A program made the position numbers and the translations under genes. Positions 9,137-17,801 of a stretch of 64,000 nucleotides of DNA are shown piece by piece (within the stretch, counting starts at the first letter, position 1; the number at the start of each line of letters is the position of its first letter). The notes under the pieces were generated by a model. The model was not told the origin of the DNA and ran no database searches. It saw only the letters and a list, made by a program, of their open reading frames with translations. Origin of the DNA: Christensenellaceae bacterium. Lineage in GTDB: Bacteria; Bacillota; Clostridia; Christensenellales; Borkfalkiaceae. Location of the stretch: positions 151,951-215,950 of the forward strand of contig CAQTYU010000004.1 of assembly GCA_948890655.1 (NCBI GenBank), in the 5' to 3' direction.

Positions 9137-10658
9137 AATTATAGAAGAAATTCGCTCGGTAAGTAAAAATCTCAGCCGCGCCATTTTGCGCGGAATCACT
9201 TTGGACAGGGCGGGAAGGACGGTTACGGCAAGCATAATAACAGACGAGGCGTACACACCCGCCGACGAGCGTAGCGCCGCCGCAATAATAAGAAAGTTCG
9301 TACCCGAATATTTTGAAAGCAAAGTCGTAATATCCAAGCTTTCCCCCGACGAGGAAATGGTCGAAAAAAAAATAGAAGAGGCGATAAGTACGTTTTCAAA
9401 GGCTCTTTACGCTACGCTTTCAAAGGGTGATATAAGCGTAACTAAGAGCGAAAACGGATTTCATTACGTTATTGCCGTTGCTCCGTCGATTGCCCCCGCA
9501 AATCTTTGCGAGAAGGTGAGCGAATACCTTCAATCGGTATTTTGCGGAAGCTTTTCGGGTGAGTGCGTCGTTTCGCAGGCAAACCTTGAAGATTTGGAAG
9601 TTGAGGAAAGGCGTGACGAAATCGAGTTTGAAACGCCAGTCCGCACTTTTCAGATTGAGGACTTTAAAATTTTAGAGGGGGAGAAAATCCGCACTACCGC
9701 CGTATATATGAGCGATTTGAACCTTGTCAGCGACGAGGTCGTTTTGTGCGGCGTTATTGAGGATATTACCGAAAGATCTTACACAAATAAGAAAGGCGTT
9801 GAAAAAATTTATTATTGTTTCGTTTTGTCGGACACAACGGCGCGGGCGCACGTTACGTATTTTCCGAGACTTAAGACTGTCGAAAAAATAAAACAGTTAA
9901 AGGTTGGGGACAGCGTCGTGTGTACGGGACTGAACGAGTCCTACAACGGCAATCTGCGTTATACGGCTAAAACTATAGATTTCGGGAAAACGCCAAATGG
10001 CTTTGTTCCCGAAAAACGCACGTCTAAGCCTGTTCCTAAGTATTACAAGACGGTTAACCCGCAATCATATACCGATTATGAGCAGACGTTTCTTTTTACC
10101 GACAGAACGGTTCCCGAATGTCTGAAAGGACGCACGTTCGTCGTTTTCGATTTGGAAACGACTGGCTTGAATTCTTCTCCCGTATCGGGTAACATGGATA
10201 AAATAATCGAAATCGGCGCGTATAAGATAACAGACGGTGAAATAACGGAATGTTTTTCAACCTTTATAAATCCCGAAAGAAAGCTGTCGGAAGAGATTAT
10301 CAACCTTACGGGTATAACGGAAGAGATGGTTGCAGACGCGCCCAAGACAGAAGAGGTTATGCCTGATTTTTTCAAATTCTGCTACGGCAGTATTTTGGTC
10401 GGACACAACATCGCGGGGTTCGATTTTAAATTCGTAGACCATTATTGTGCGAATTGCGGCTACGTGTTAGAAAGAAAAATCATTGATACGATCCCGCTTT
10501 CGCAGGAGCTTTTGTTTCTTTCCAACTATAAGTTGAACACGGTTGCCGATAAATTCAATATTACATTTAATCATCACCGCGCAACGGACGACGCTCTGGC
10601 AACGGCAAAAATATTTATAGAGCTTATAAAATTAAAAAAATCTTTACCAAATTACTGA
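9126..10658 (+). CDS. PolC-like protein lacking PHP and polymerase domains (N-domain, OB, DnaQ-type exonuclease)
   Basis: A 510-residue protein at the place where full-length polC (about 1440 aa) usually sits, between ispG and rimP. Residues 1-180 resemble the PolC N-terminal domain. Residues about 200-300 form an OB domain (VVLCGVIEDITE through VGDSVVCTG). Residues 338-505 are a DEDDh exonuclease: D342/E344 in FDLETTG, HNIAGFDFKF at 427, and HRATDDALAT with H484 and D489. The PHP segments that normally flank the exonuclease and the whole polymerase core are absent, and no remnant follows before rimP. Exonuclease residues are intact, so it may act as a stand-alone proofreading or DNA-processing factor. 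Full polC could exist elsewhere. Confidence 0.85.
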   Translation: MTDEIIEEIRSVSKNLSRAILRGITLDRAGRTVTASIITDEAYTPADERSAAAIIRKFVPEYFESKVVISKLSPDEEMVEKKIEEAISTFSKALYATLSKGDISVTKSENGFHYVIAVAPSIAPANLCEKVSEYLQSVFCGSFSGECVVSQANLEDLEVEERRDEIEFETPVRTFQIEDFKILEGEKIRTTAVYMSDLNLVSDEVVLCGVIEDITERSYTNKKGVEKIYYCFVLSDTTARAHVTYFPRLKTVEKIKQLKVGDSVVCTGLNESYNGNLRYTAKTIDFGKTPNGFVPEKRTSKPVPKYYKTVNPQSYTDYEQTFLFTDRTVPECLKGRTFVVFDLETTGLNSSPVSGNMDKIIEIGAYKITDGEITECFSTFINPERKLSEEIINLTGITEEMVADAPKTEEVMPDFFKFCYGSILVGHNIAGFDFKFVDHYCANCGYVLERKIIDTIPLSQELLFLSNYKLNTVADKFNITFNHHRATDDALATAKIFIELIKLKKSLPNY

Positions 10659-10674
10659 TAATCAAAAAAAACGC

Positions 10675-10703
10675 TTGCATTTTAAAGGTCTGTATGCTAC
10701 AAT
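10675..10703 (+). promoter_or_regulatory. SigA-type promoter of the rimP-nusA-infB operon
   Basis: TTGCAT (10675-10680), 17 nt and TACAAT (10698-10703). The predicted start near 10710 lies just upstream of an intrinsic-terminator-like hairpin, giving a leader of about 125 nt before rimP. Confidence 0.7.
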
Positions 10704-10728
10704 AAACTCAACCTTAATCGTAAGTTAA

Positions 10729-10765
10729 GATTGAGTGCCTTGACGAAAGGCACTCAATCCTTTTT
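10729..10765 (+). terminator. Attenuator-like terminator in the rimP leader
   Basis: A perfect 13-bp stem (GATTGAGTGCCTT / AAGGCACTCAATC) with a 5-nt loop, followed by TTTTT. It lies between the promoter and rimP, with no gene ending nearby on the + strand except the PolC-like gene 70 nt upstream. An alternative pairing of 10706-10717 with 10725-10736 would use part of the left arm. This is compatible with attenuation, but also with simple partial termination. Confidence 0.6.
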
Positions 10766-10836
10766 AAGGGATAAAAAGTTTTACCATCCGCAACGTTTTG
10801 TCGCGCTCGCATTTACTTTTTTAAAAGGTGGGATTT

Positions 10837-11295
10837 ATGCAGATTAAACCTATAAAAGAGATAACCGAATTTCTTGAAAAAATAGCTACGCCTATGGGGA
10901 TTGAAATTGTAGAAGTCGAGTGGAACGACAAGTCAGCTTCTTTGACTGTCTATATCGAAACAGAAACAGGCGTCGATCTTGACACATGTGAAAAATTTCA
11001 TAATGCGATTTTAGATCCGATTGACGAACTTGACCCTACGTCCGACAAGCCTTACACGCTTAACGTGTCAAGCCCCGGGCTGGACCGTCCTTTTAAAACT
11101 GCAAGGGACTTTGAAAGGAACTTGCAAAAGGAAGTGGAAGTTAAACTTTACGCTCCGTTGAGAGGACGGAAATTTATTGAAGGTGTCTTGACAGATTTTG
11201 ATGATAATTCAATATCCTTAGAAGTTAATAAAGTAGAAATTAAAATAAGCCGCAACAAAATTGCGAAAATAAACAAAGCAATAAAATTCGATTAA
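10837..11295 (+). CDS. rimP: Ribosome maturation factor RimP
   Basis: A 152-residue protein needed for 30S subunit maturation. IEIVEVEWNDKSASLTVYIE, the LDTCEKFHNAI region and LNVSSPGLDRPF match the RimP N-terminal domain; the C-terminal part is the SH3-like barrel. A GTG at 10828 is in frame, but AAGGTGG overlaps it and is a ribosome site for the ATG at 10837, so I use the ATG. It is the first gene of the conserved nusA-infB operon. Confidence 0.93.
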   Translation: MQIKPIKEITEFLEKIATPMGIEIVEVEWNDKSASLTVYIETETGVDLDTCEKFHNAILDPIDELDPTSDKPYTLNVSSPGLDRPFKTARDFERNLQKEVEVKLYAPLRGRKFIEGVLTDFDDNSISLEVNKVEIKISRNKIAKINKAIKFD

Positions 11296-11340
11296 TTAAA
11301 ACAAAACGCAAACCTAAAAAATTTTTCGGGAGAAACAAAA

Positions 11341-12441
11341 ATGATTAACAAAGACTTTTTTGCAGCACTTCAGGACTTGGAAAAAGAAAAAGGTATACCG
11401 CAGGAAGTGTTTTTAGAAGCGCTTGAAAACGCTCTTATTTCAGCTTGCAAAAAACAGTATGCAGGCACGGTCGGTACTGTGGAAATAAAAATGAACCCCG
11501 AAAAGGGCTCTATTGACTTCTATATGGTTAAAACCGTAGTTGAAGAGGTTGCGGACCCTGAAAACGAAATTACGCTTGATAAGGCGCGCGAGGTTAAAAA
11601 GAGCTATAAGCTAGGCGACAAGTATACTGAGAAAATCGTGCCCAAAGATTTCAGCCGTATCGCCGCCCAGACGGCAAAGCAAGTAATCTTACAAAAGCTT
11701 CACGAAACCGAGCGGGACGTAGCTATGAACGAGTTCTCCGATAAAGAGGGCGAGCTGCTCGTCGGCGTAGTAAGAAAAATTGACGCTAAAAATATTTACA
11801 TTGAGCTTGGCAAGGGGCAGGTGGAAGGACTTATGATGCCTTCCGACCAAGTGCCCGGAGAAACGTACAACGTAAACGACAAAATAAAAGTATTTGTAAA
11901 GCGTATTAAAAGCGGCTTCCACGGCGCACAGGTTTTGGTAAGTCGTTCGGCGCCCGGACTTGTCAGAAAACTGTTTGAAGACGAAGTTCCCGAAATTAAG
12001 CAAGGCACCGTCGTTATCAAGTCAATCAGCCGTGAAGCGGGTGAAAGAACGAAAATCGCAATCTGTTCCGAGGACGAAAGGGTTGACGCTATCGGCTCTT
12101 GCGTAGGTAACAAGGGCGCAAGGGTCAACGCGATAGTTGAAGAACTGAATGGTGAAAAAATCGATATTATTCCTTGGAGCGAGAACCCTTTGGAGTTTAT
12201 TGCAAAAGCGTTATCTCCCGCAAAAGTTATATCGGTTACGCAACTTGACGGCGATAAGACGGCTATGGCGGTCGTTCCCGACGATAAGCTTTCGCTTGCC
12301 ATAGGCAAGAACGGGCAGAACGCCCGCCTTGCGGTAAGGCTTACGGGCTGGAAAATAGACGTTAAAAGCCAGTCCGCGGCGGCAAAGCTCGGTTTGACTG
12401 CGGGTGTCGACGACAACGAAGAAACGGCGGAAGAAGAATAA
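11341..12441 (+). CDS. nusA: Transcription termination/antitermination factor NusA
   Basis: A 366-residue RNA polymerase-binding elongation factor. The N-terminal domain (1-125) includes VFLEALENALISACKK. An S1 domain follows with GELLVGVVRKIDAKNIYIE, then two KH domains (IGSCVGNKGARVNAI and LAIGKNGQNARLAVRL). It ends soon after KH2 with an acidic tail and lacks the C-terminal acidic repeats of enterobacterial NusA, as usual in Firmicutes. ylxR follows after 4 nt. Confidence 0.97.
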   Translation: MINKDFFAALQDLEKEKGIPQEVFLEALENALISACKKQYAGTVGTVEIKMNPEKGSIDFYMVKTVVEEVADPENEITLDKAREVKKSYKLGDKYTEKIVPKDFSRIAAQTAKQVILQKLHETERDVAMNEFSDKEGELLVGVVRKIDAKNIYIELGKGQVEGLMMPSDQVPGETYNVNDKIKVFVKRIKSGFHGAQVLVSRSAPGLVRKLFEDEVPEIKQGTVVIKSISREAGERTKIAICSEDERVDAIGSCVGNKGARVNAIVEELNGEKIDIIPWSENPLEFIAKALSPAKVISVTQLDGDKTAMAVVPDDKLSLAIGKNGQNARLAVRLTGWKIDVKSQSAAAKLGLTAGVDDNEETAEEE

Positions 12442-12445
12442 ACCG

Positions 12446-12721
12446 ATGACAGAAAAGAAAATACCGCTGAGAATGTGCGTTTCGTGCAGGGAATTAAAAG
12501 AAAAGAGGGATATGCTCCGCGTTGTGAAGAATGCGGACGGTAAAATTTTCGTTGACTTTTCTTCTAAGGCGTCGGGACGCGGCGCATACGTTTGCGACAA
12601 CTACGACTGTATCAAAAAGTTGAAAAAACAGCGTATTTTAAATAAAGTTTTTTCCTGTGCGGTGGACGATGAAATCTATTCTGCCGTCGAGGAGGAATGT
12701 TTTGGCAAACGGCAAGGTTGA
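12446..12721 (+). CDS. ylxR: YlxR family RNA-binding protein
   Basis: A 91-residue protein of the YlxR family (DUF448). RMCVSCRELKEKRDMLRVV and GRGAYVCDNYDCIKK are the family signatures, with paired cysteines and a basic surface implied for RNA. A longer in-frame start at 12404 lies inside nusA; the ATG at 12446, 4 nt after the nusA stop, gives the usual length. It sits between nusA and ylxQ, as in other Firmicutes. Confidence 0.92.
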   Translation: MTEKKIPLRMCVSCRELKEKRDMLRVVKNADGKIFVDFSSKASGRGAYVCDNYDCIKKLKKQRILNKVFSCAVDDEIYSAVEEECFGKRQG

Positions 12722-13025
12722 AACCTATATAGGTTTTTGCATAAAGTCTGGCAAGATATCCCTCGGTTCGGGGGCAATCTCCACGCTTAAAGGCGGAGTT
12801 AAGCTTTTAGTTTTGGACGGTACCGCAGCTAAAAATTCCCAAAGGCTTGCGCTGAAATTCAAAAACCGCTTCGATTGTCCTTTAATCGTTTGTAAATCGG
12901 GTTTTGAAAGGATTGTAAACTGTGAGGGCGCAAAAATTGCCGCGATACGAGACGAAGAGCTTGCAAAAGCAATTTTACGGAATTTAGACGATAACTACGA
13001 AATTTGTGCCGAAGGCAGTATTTAA
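12702..13025 (+). CDS. ylxQ: L7Ae-family ribosomal protein YlxQ
   Basis: A 107-residue L7Ae/L30e/S12e-fold protein predicted to bind kink-turn RNA. GFCIKSGKISLGSGAI and KLLVLDGTAAKNSQR match the family. The start is a TTG at 12702, set by GGAGG at 12691-12695 and by the start of homology (ANGKVETYIG). An ATG at 12657 would give an N-terminus unlike the family. The gene overlaps the end of ylxR by 20 nt, which implies translational coupling. Confidence 0.88.
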   Translation: MANGKVETYIGFCIKSGKISLGSGAISTLKGGVKLLVLDGTAAKNSQRLALKFKNRFDCPLIVCKSGFERIVNCEGAKIAAIRDEELAKAILRNLDDNYEICAEGSI

Positions 13026-13049
13026 AGCAATATTAGAAAGGGATAGCAT

Positions 13050-15575
13050 ATGGCAAAAAAATACGAGAATATTGAAAATATTAGTAAGCTTATTTCGGGC
13101 GGCTCGTTAGCGGAACTCAATAAAAAGATTTCCTCTGCCGAAAGGTCGGCGTCCGATATTTTAAAAAAGCTGAACGATATGGAAGCGGCAATCAAGCAGA
13201 AAAAGTTCGAAGAAGAGCAAGCCGCCGCAAGAGAAGCTGCCGAGGCGTTGAGGGCGCAGGAAGAAAAAGAGGCGCAAACGGAAAAAACGGTTGAAGAAAA
13301 AACCGTTCCTGTCGCTATTGAAGAAGTGCCTGAAAAGCCCGCCGAGAAATCGCAGGAAAAGCCTGCGGCGGCAGAGCGACCCGCGAAGCCTTCCAATCCT
13401 GCAATTGTCGGGCACATTAATTTACAGAACGGTCCGCGCGGCAGTCAATTTTTTAATAACGGCGCAAGACCTAAAAGAACGGAAAACAAAACGTTTATCA
13501 ACCGCGATACCCGTCCACCCAAGGATAGGGCAGGACAACTTTTGCGCACCGGTCAGACGTCGCGCCCCGCAGGCGGAACGCGTTACAACGCCCCCGCTGC
13601 AGTGCCTGCTCCCGTTCCCGCCAAGGGAAAGAATTTCGGACCCGACAAAAAGAAAGGTTTTGAAAAGACTTATATTGAAAAAGACAGACATACAATGTCA
13701 AAACGTGCGCTTATCAAGCAACAGGGCGCAAGTGTTGAGGACTTTGACGAGAATAAGAGCGGTTACAGAAAATTAAGGGTCAAAAAAGATAAAACCAAAG
13801 CTGCGCCTACTATTAAAATCGAACACGCCGTCGTAACCACGAGCGATATTCCCATTAAAACACTTTCGGAGAAAATCGGAATTACAGCAAGTGTAATAGT
13901 TAAGAGGCTTTTCAACGAGGGCGTGATGTCTACGGTGAACGACTCAATAGATTACGATACTGCAGCTTTAATTGCCGCGGATTTCGGCGTAGAGCTTGAA
14001 TACAAGCCCGAAAAGACTGCGGAAGAAGTTCTTACCGAACAGCAGGCGGATACCTTTGAAGAGATTGAAAAGCTCGTTCCCCGTGCACCGGTCGTAACCG
14101 TTATGGGTCACGTTGACCACGGTAAAACTTCCCTTCTCGATTATATCAGAAAGACCAAAGTTACCGCAGGAGAAGCTGGCGGTATAACGCAACACATAGG
14201 CGCATATACCGTTAAAGTAGGCAATAAAGGTATAACTTTTATAGACACTCCTGGACACGAAGCGTTTACTGCAATGCGTGCACGCGGCGCGCAGGTGACA
14301 GATATTGTTATCTTGGTAGTTGCCGCAGACGACGGCATAATGCCGCAGACGGTTGAAGCAATTAACCACGCAAGAGCTGCGGGCGTTGAAGTCATAGTCG
14401 CAATAAATAAAATGGATAAAACGGGCGCAAACCCCGACAAGATTAAGCAAGAACTTATGCGTTATGAAATCTTCCCCGAAGATTACGGCGGCAAGACGAT
14501 AGTGTGCCCGATATCCTGTAAGACCGGCGAAGGTATAGATAACCTTCTTGAAAGTCTTATTCTTCTTGCGGAGACGAAAGAGCTTCTTGCAAATCCCGAA
14601 AAAGAAGCAAGGGGCATAGTAATCGAAGCCCGTCTTGATAAAGGAAAAGGTCCCGTTGCAACGATTCTCGTTCAAAACGGTACGTTGCACACGGGCGACA
14701 ACGTTATTTGCGGTCTCGTAACAGGCAAAGTCCGCGCGATGATCGACGAAAACGGTAAAACCGTTAAAGAAGCAGGACCTTCGGTTGCCGTCAACGTTTT
14801 GGGGCTTGAAGACGTTCCCAATTCTGGCGATACCATAAATGCCGTAACTCAGGCGCTTATGAAACAGGTTCAGGGCGAAAGAAAGGACAAAATAAGCCTT
14901 GAAAAGGTTAAATCCCGTGTAAAGACCGATTTAAACGAAGCATTTGGCAACTTGCCCGACGAACAGCTTAAAAATCTTAACCTTATTATTAAGGGCGACG
15001 TCCAGGGCTCTGTTGAAGCCGTTAAGCAGTCTGTAGTTAAGTTGTCGAACGAAGAAGTGCAGGTCAAAGTTATCCACAGCGCTGCGGGCGCGGTTACCGA
15101 AACCGACGTTATGCTTGCGGAAAGTGCGGGTGCAATAATTCTCTGCTTTAACGTTCGTCCGGACGCAAAGGCAAAAATTCTTGCAGAAAGAAGCAAGGTT
15201 GACGTAAGAACGTACAGAATTATTTACGAACTTTTGGACGATATGACGGCTGCGCTTAAAGGAATGCGGGCTCCTAAATATCAGGAAGTTCTTCTCGGTA
15301 AGTGCGAGGTCCGTCAGACCTTCAAAATTACGGGTGCGGGCAATATCGCCGGCTGTTACGTTACGGACGGCAAAATCGTCCGCGGCGGAAGACTCAGAAT
15401 ATACCGCGAAGATATTCTTATCGTCGAAGGCGGCGTAAAGCAACTTAAACGTTTTAAAGACGACGTTAAAGAGGTTGCCGCAGGCTTTGAATGCGGCTGT
15501 TCTATCGATGGATTTAACGATATCAAAATAGGCGATATAATAGAGTGCTATCAGATTGAAGAGGTAGCGCAATAA
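13050..15575 (+). CDS. infB: Translation initiation factor IF-2
   Basis: An 841-residue GTPase that delivers initiator tRNA. The low-complexity N-terminus (about 1-260) is rich in Ala, Glu, Lys and Pro. The conserved IF2-N domain lies near residues 265-320. The G domain starts near residue 345, with VMGHVDHGKTS, DTPGHEAFTAMR and NKMDK, followed by the EF-Tu-like domain 2, IF2 domain 3 and the C-terminal domain. The length is normal for Clostridia. It is the core gene of the operon and is followed by rbfA. Confidence 0.98.
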   Translation: MAKKYENIENISKLISGGSLAELNKKISSAERSASDILKKLNDMEAAIKQKKFEEEQAAAREAAEALRAQEEKEAQTEKTVEEKTVPVAIEEVPEKPAEKSQEKPAAAERPAKPSNPAIVGHINLQNGPRGSQFFNNGARPKRTENKTFINRDTRPPKDRAGQLLRTGQTSRPAGGTRYNAPAAVPAPVPAKGKNFGPDKKKGFEKTYIEKDRHTMSKRALIKQQGASVEDFDENKSGYRKLRVKKDKTKAAPTIKIEHAVVTTSDIPIKTLSEKIGITASVIVKRLFNEGVMSTVNDSIDYDTAALIAADFGVELEYKPEKTAEEVLTEQQADTFEEIEKLVPRAPVVTVMGHVDHGKTSLLDYIRKTKVTAGEAGGITQHIGAYTVKVGNKGITFIDTPGHEAFTAMRARGAQVTDIVILVVAADDGIMPQTVEAINHARAAGVEVIVAINKMDKTGANPDKIKQELMRYEIFPEDYGGKTIVCPISCKTGEGIDNLLESLILLAETKELLANPEKEARGIVIEARLDKGKGPVATILVQNGTLHTGDNVICGLVTGKVRAMIDENGKTVKEAGPSVAVNVLGLEDVPNSGDTINAVTQALMKQVQGERKDKISLEKVKSRVKTDLNEAFGNLPDEQLKNLNLIIKGDVQGSVEAVKQSVVKLSNEEVQVKVIHSAAGAVTETDVMLAESAGAIILCFNVRPDAKAKILAERSKVDVRTYRIIYELLDDMTAALKGMRAPKYQEVLLGKCEVRQTFKITGAGNIAGCYVTDGKIVRGGRLRIYREDILIVEGGVKQLKRFKDDVKEVAAGFECGCSIDGFNDIKIGDIIECYQIEEVAQ

Positions 15576-15644
15576 AAGGTTTATGCGCCGAATCGTGTTG
15601 CGTAAATACTTTAAATGTAATTAAATTTATAACGGAGATATAAA

Positions 15645-16007
15645 ATGAAAGGTGTAAGGGGAGAACGTCTCGCTGGCGAATTCCGGAAGGAAATTTCCTC
15701 AATAATTTCTTTAAAACTTAAAAGCGATTATCCCCGCCTTTCGGCAATAATCAGTGTGACGGAGGTGGATGTCGCCCCCGATTTAAAGAGTGCGAAGGTC
15801 TATATCAGCGTATTCGACACTGATAAGGAGAGGGCTGAAGGAAGCTTTTCGATTATCAAAGAAAACGCGGGGCAGATTCGTCACGAGCTTTCCAAAGTTA
15901 TGCATTTAAGAACCGTACCGGAGCTACGTTTTATAAAGGACGGAAGCATGGAGTACGGTGAAAAAATTGACAAAATTCTTTTCGACCTCGGGAAAAAAGA
16001 TGAATAA
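15645..16007 (+). CDS. rbfA: Ribosome-binding factor A
   Basis: A 120-residue KH-like protein acting in 16S rRNA 5'-end processing and cold adaptation. RGERLAGEFRKEISSII, VDVAPDLKSAKVYISVF and RTVPELRFIKDGSMEYGEKID are family blocks. A good ribosome site (ACGGAGATATAAA) precedes the ATG. Its last codons overlap the start of the DHH gene. Confidence 0.96.
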   Translation: MKGVRGERLAGEFRKEISSIISLKLKSDYPRLSAIISVTEVDVAPDLKSAKVYISVFDTDKERAEGSFSIIKENAGQIRHELSKVMHLRTVPELRFIKDGSMEYGEKIDKILFDLGKKDE

Positions 16008-16959
16008 CGCCTTTGAAGAAATAATTTCAGCATTAAACATCGCTAAAACCGTTGCGGTTTTCTGCCACGCCCGTCCTGACGGCGACGCGCTCGGCAGCGG
16101 ACTTGCGCTGTGTCTTGCGTTAAAATCAAAGGGTAAAACGGCGCATATGTGTTGCGATGACGCTCCGTCTGAAAAGTTTTCTTTTATTCCTGCGATGAAA
16201 GAGGTGAAAACAGAACTCCCGAACGTTGAATACGATTTATTTATCAGCGTTGACTGTGCGGATATAATGCGTCTCGGCAGCTTTGCTAAAAAATATACTA
16301 AATTCAAAGGCGTTACAGTCAACTTGGATCATCACGTTTCAAACGGGCGTTACGGAAAATTAAATTACGTTCAAGCGTGTCCCGCAAGTTGCGAAATAGT
16401 AACGGAATTGTTTCAAAAAGCAGGTTTTGAAGTAACCGAAGAAATTGCAAATCTTTTAATGCTCGGCCTCATTACGGACAGCGGCAACTTCACCCATCTT
16501 GACGTTACCGAAAGAACTTACGGTATTGCCGCATATTTAAGGGGCAGAGGCGCGGATATTTATAAAATAAATTACAATATGTTTTCACGCCAATCCAAGA
16601 CAAGGGCTATCCTGTATGGCAAAGTAATGTCAAAAATGCGATTTAAGCTTGACGACAGACTTGCACTTATTGTTATTCATAACGAGGATTTGCCTAAAGT
16701 CGGTTTAGATATGGGACTTACCGAAGGATTCGTTGATTTTCCTTTATCCGTTGACGGAGTGGAGGTTGCAGTGTCGCTTATGGAGTATAAGCCCAATCTT
16801 TACAAAATTTCTTTAAGAAGCAAGGGTAAAGTAAACGTAAACGAAATAGCCGTAAGTTTCGGCGGCGGGGGACACGTTCTTGCCAGCGGATGTCTTTTGG
16901 GCGGACCGTTGGAAGAAATAATCGAAAAACTTACTTACGCAGTTTATCAGGCTTTATGA
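16000..16959 (+). CDS. nrnA: DHH-family bifunctional oligoribonuclease/PAP phosphatase (NrnA-like)
   Basis: A 319-residue DHH/DHHA1 phosphoesterase that degrades nanoRNA and may hydrolyse pAp. The metal-binding motifs are CHARPDGDALGSG, a DCAD block (SVDCADIMRLG) and NLDHHVSN; the C-terminal DHHA1 domain has FGGGGHVLASGC. The ATG at 16000 overlaps the rbfA stop by 8 nt; an earlier in-frame ATG inside rbfA is unlikely. It couples to truB by ATGA. The operon position between rbfA and truB is conserved. Confidence 0.93.
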   Translation: MNNAFEEIISALNIAKTVAVFCHARPDGDALGSGLALCLALKSKGKTAHMCCDDAPSEKFSFIPAMKEVKTELPNVEYDLFISVDCADIMRLGSFAKKYTKFKGVTVNLDHHVSNGRYGKLNYVQACPASCEIVTELFQKAGFEVTEEIANLLMLGLITDSGNFTHLDVTERTYGIAAYLRGRGADIYKINYNMFSRQSKTRAILYGKVMSKMRFKLDDRLALIVIHNEDLPKVGLDMGLTEGFVDFPLSVDGVEVAVSLMEYKPNLYKISLRSKGKVNVNEIAVSFGGGGHVLASGCLLGGPLEEIIEKLTYAVYQAL

Positions 16960-17801
16960 CAGGTTTTATAAATGTAAATAAAGCGTCGGGCGCAAGCTCG
17001 GCAAAAGAAGTAGCGGCAATCAAACGTTTAACTAAAACCCCTTGCGGGCATATGGGTACGCTTGACCCTATGGCTTCGGGCGTACTTCCCGTTGCAATAG
17101 GTAACGCTGCACGGCTATTCGACTACTTTTTGGATAAACGCAAAAAATATTTCGCAACTTTTCGTTTCGGCGCCGACAGCGATACGTTGGACAGTACGGG
17201 AAACGTGCTTGAAAACGTCGGGCGTATACCGACAAAGCAGGAAATAGCGGAAATTTTACCGCAGTTTTTGGGCGCCGTCGCGCAGGTTCCCCCGAGGTAC
17301 AGCGCCAAAAACGTTTCGGGTAAACGCGGGTACGAGCTTGCACGGGCGGGCGTTGATTTCTCTCTCCCGCCGAAAACCGTAAAAATATATGCGTTAAAAG
17401 TCTTTGACAATAAGCTCGCAGACTGCTATGATTTTGAAATAGAGTGCGGCGGAGGAACTTATATCCGTTCGCTTGCGCGCGATATTGCGCAAAGACTTGG
17501 CACTCGTGCTATAATGAGTTCGCTTGTAAGAACCCAAAGCGGTCCGTTTTTAATCGAAAATGCGGTTAAAAGCGAAGACTTAACCGAAAACAATATTAAG
17601 AACCGCATTATACCTACCGAAAGTTTATTGCCGTTTGACAGTATTTATCCCGACGAAAAAACGGGTTTTAAGCTGTTTAACGGTCTGACTGTAAACTGTG
17701 AAAAACCTGACGGTATTTATAAAATTTATAAAAACAGCGTTTTTTACGGACTTGCAGAGGTTAAACAATCAATTTTAAAGGTGAGGATAAAACTATGTTA
17801 G
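16956..17801 (+). CDS. truB: tRNA pseudouridine(55) synthase
   Basis: A 281-residue enzyme that makes pseudouridine 55 in the tRNA T loop. The catalytic block is GHMGTLDPMASGVLP, with the nucleophilic Asp in LDP; the GGGTYIRSLARDI block follows. The start overlaps the nrnA stop as ATGA. An upstream in-frame start within nrnA lacks family homology. The gene overlaps ribF by 7 nt. Confidence 0.96.
   Translation: MTGFINVNKASGASSAKEVAAIKRLTKTPCGHMGTLDPMASGVLPVAIGNAARLFDYFLDKRKKYFATFRFGADSDTLDSTGNVLENVGRIPTKQEIAEILPQFLGAVAQVPPRYSAKNVSGKRGYELARAGVDFSLPPKTVKIYALKVFDNKLADCYDFEIECGGGTYIRSLARDIAQRLGTRAIMSSLVRTQSGPFLIENAVKSEDLTENNIKNRIIPTESLLPFDSIYPDEKTGFKLFNGLTVNCEKPDGIYKIYKNSVFYGLAEVKQSILKVRIKLC

Noticed and set aside
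13968..15572. Long antisense frames opposite infB
   Set aside because: They mirror the codon bias of infB and show no protein-family motifs.
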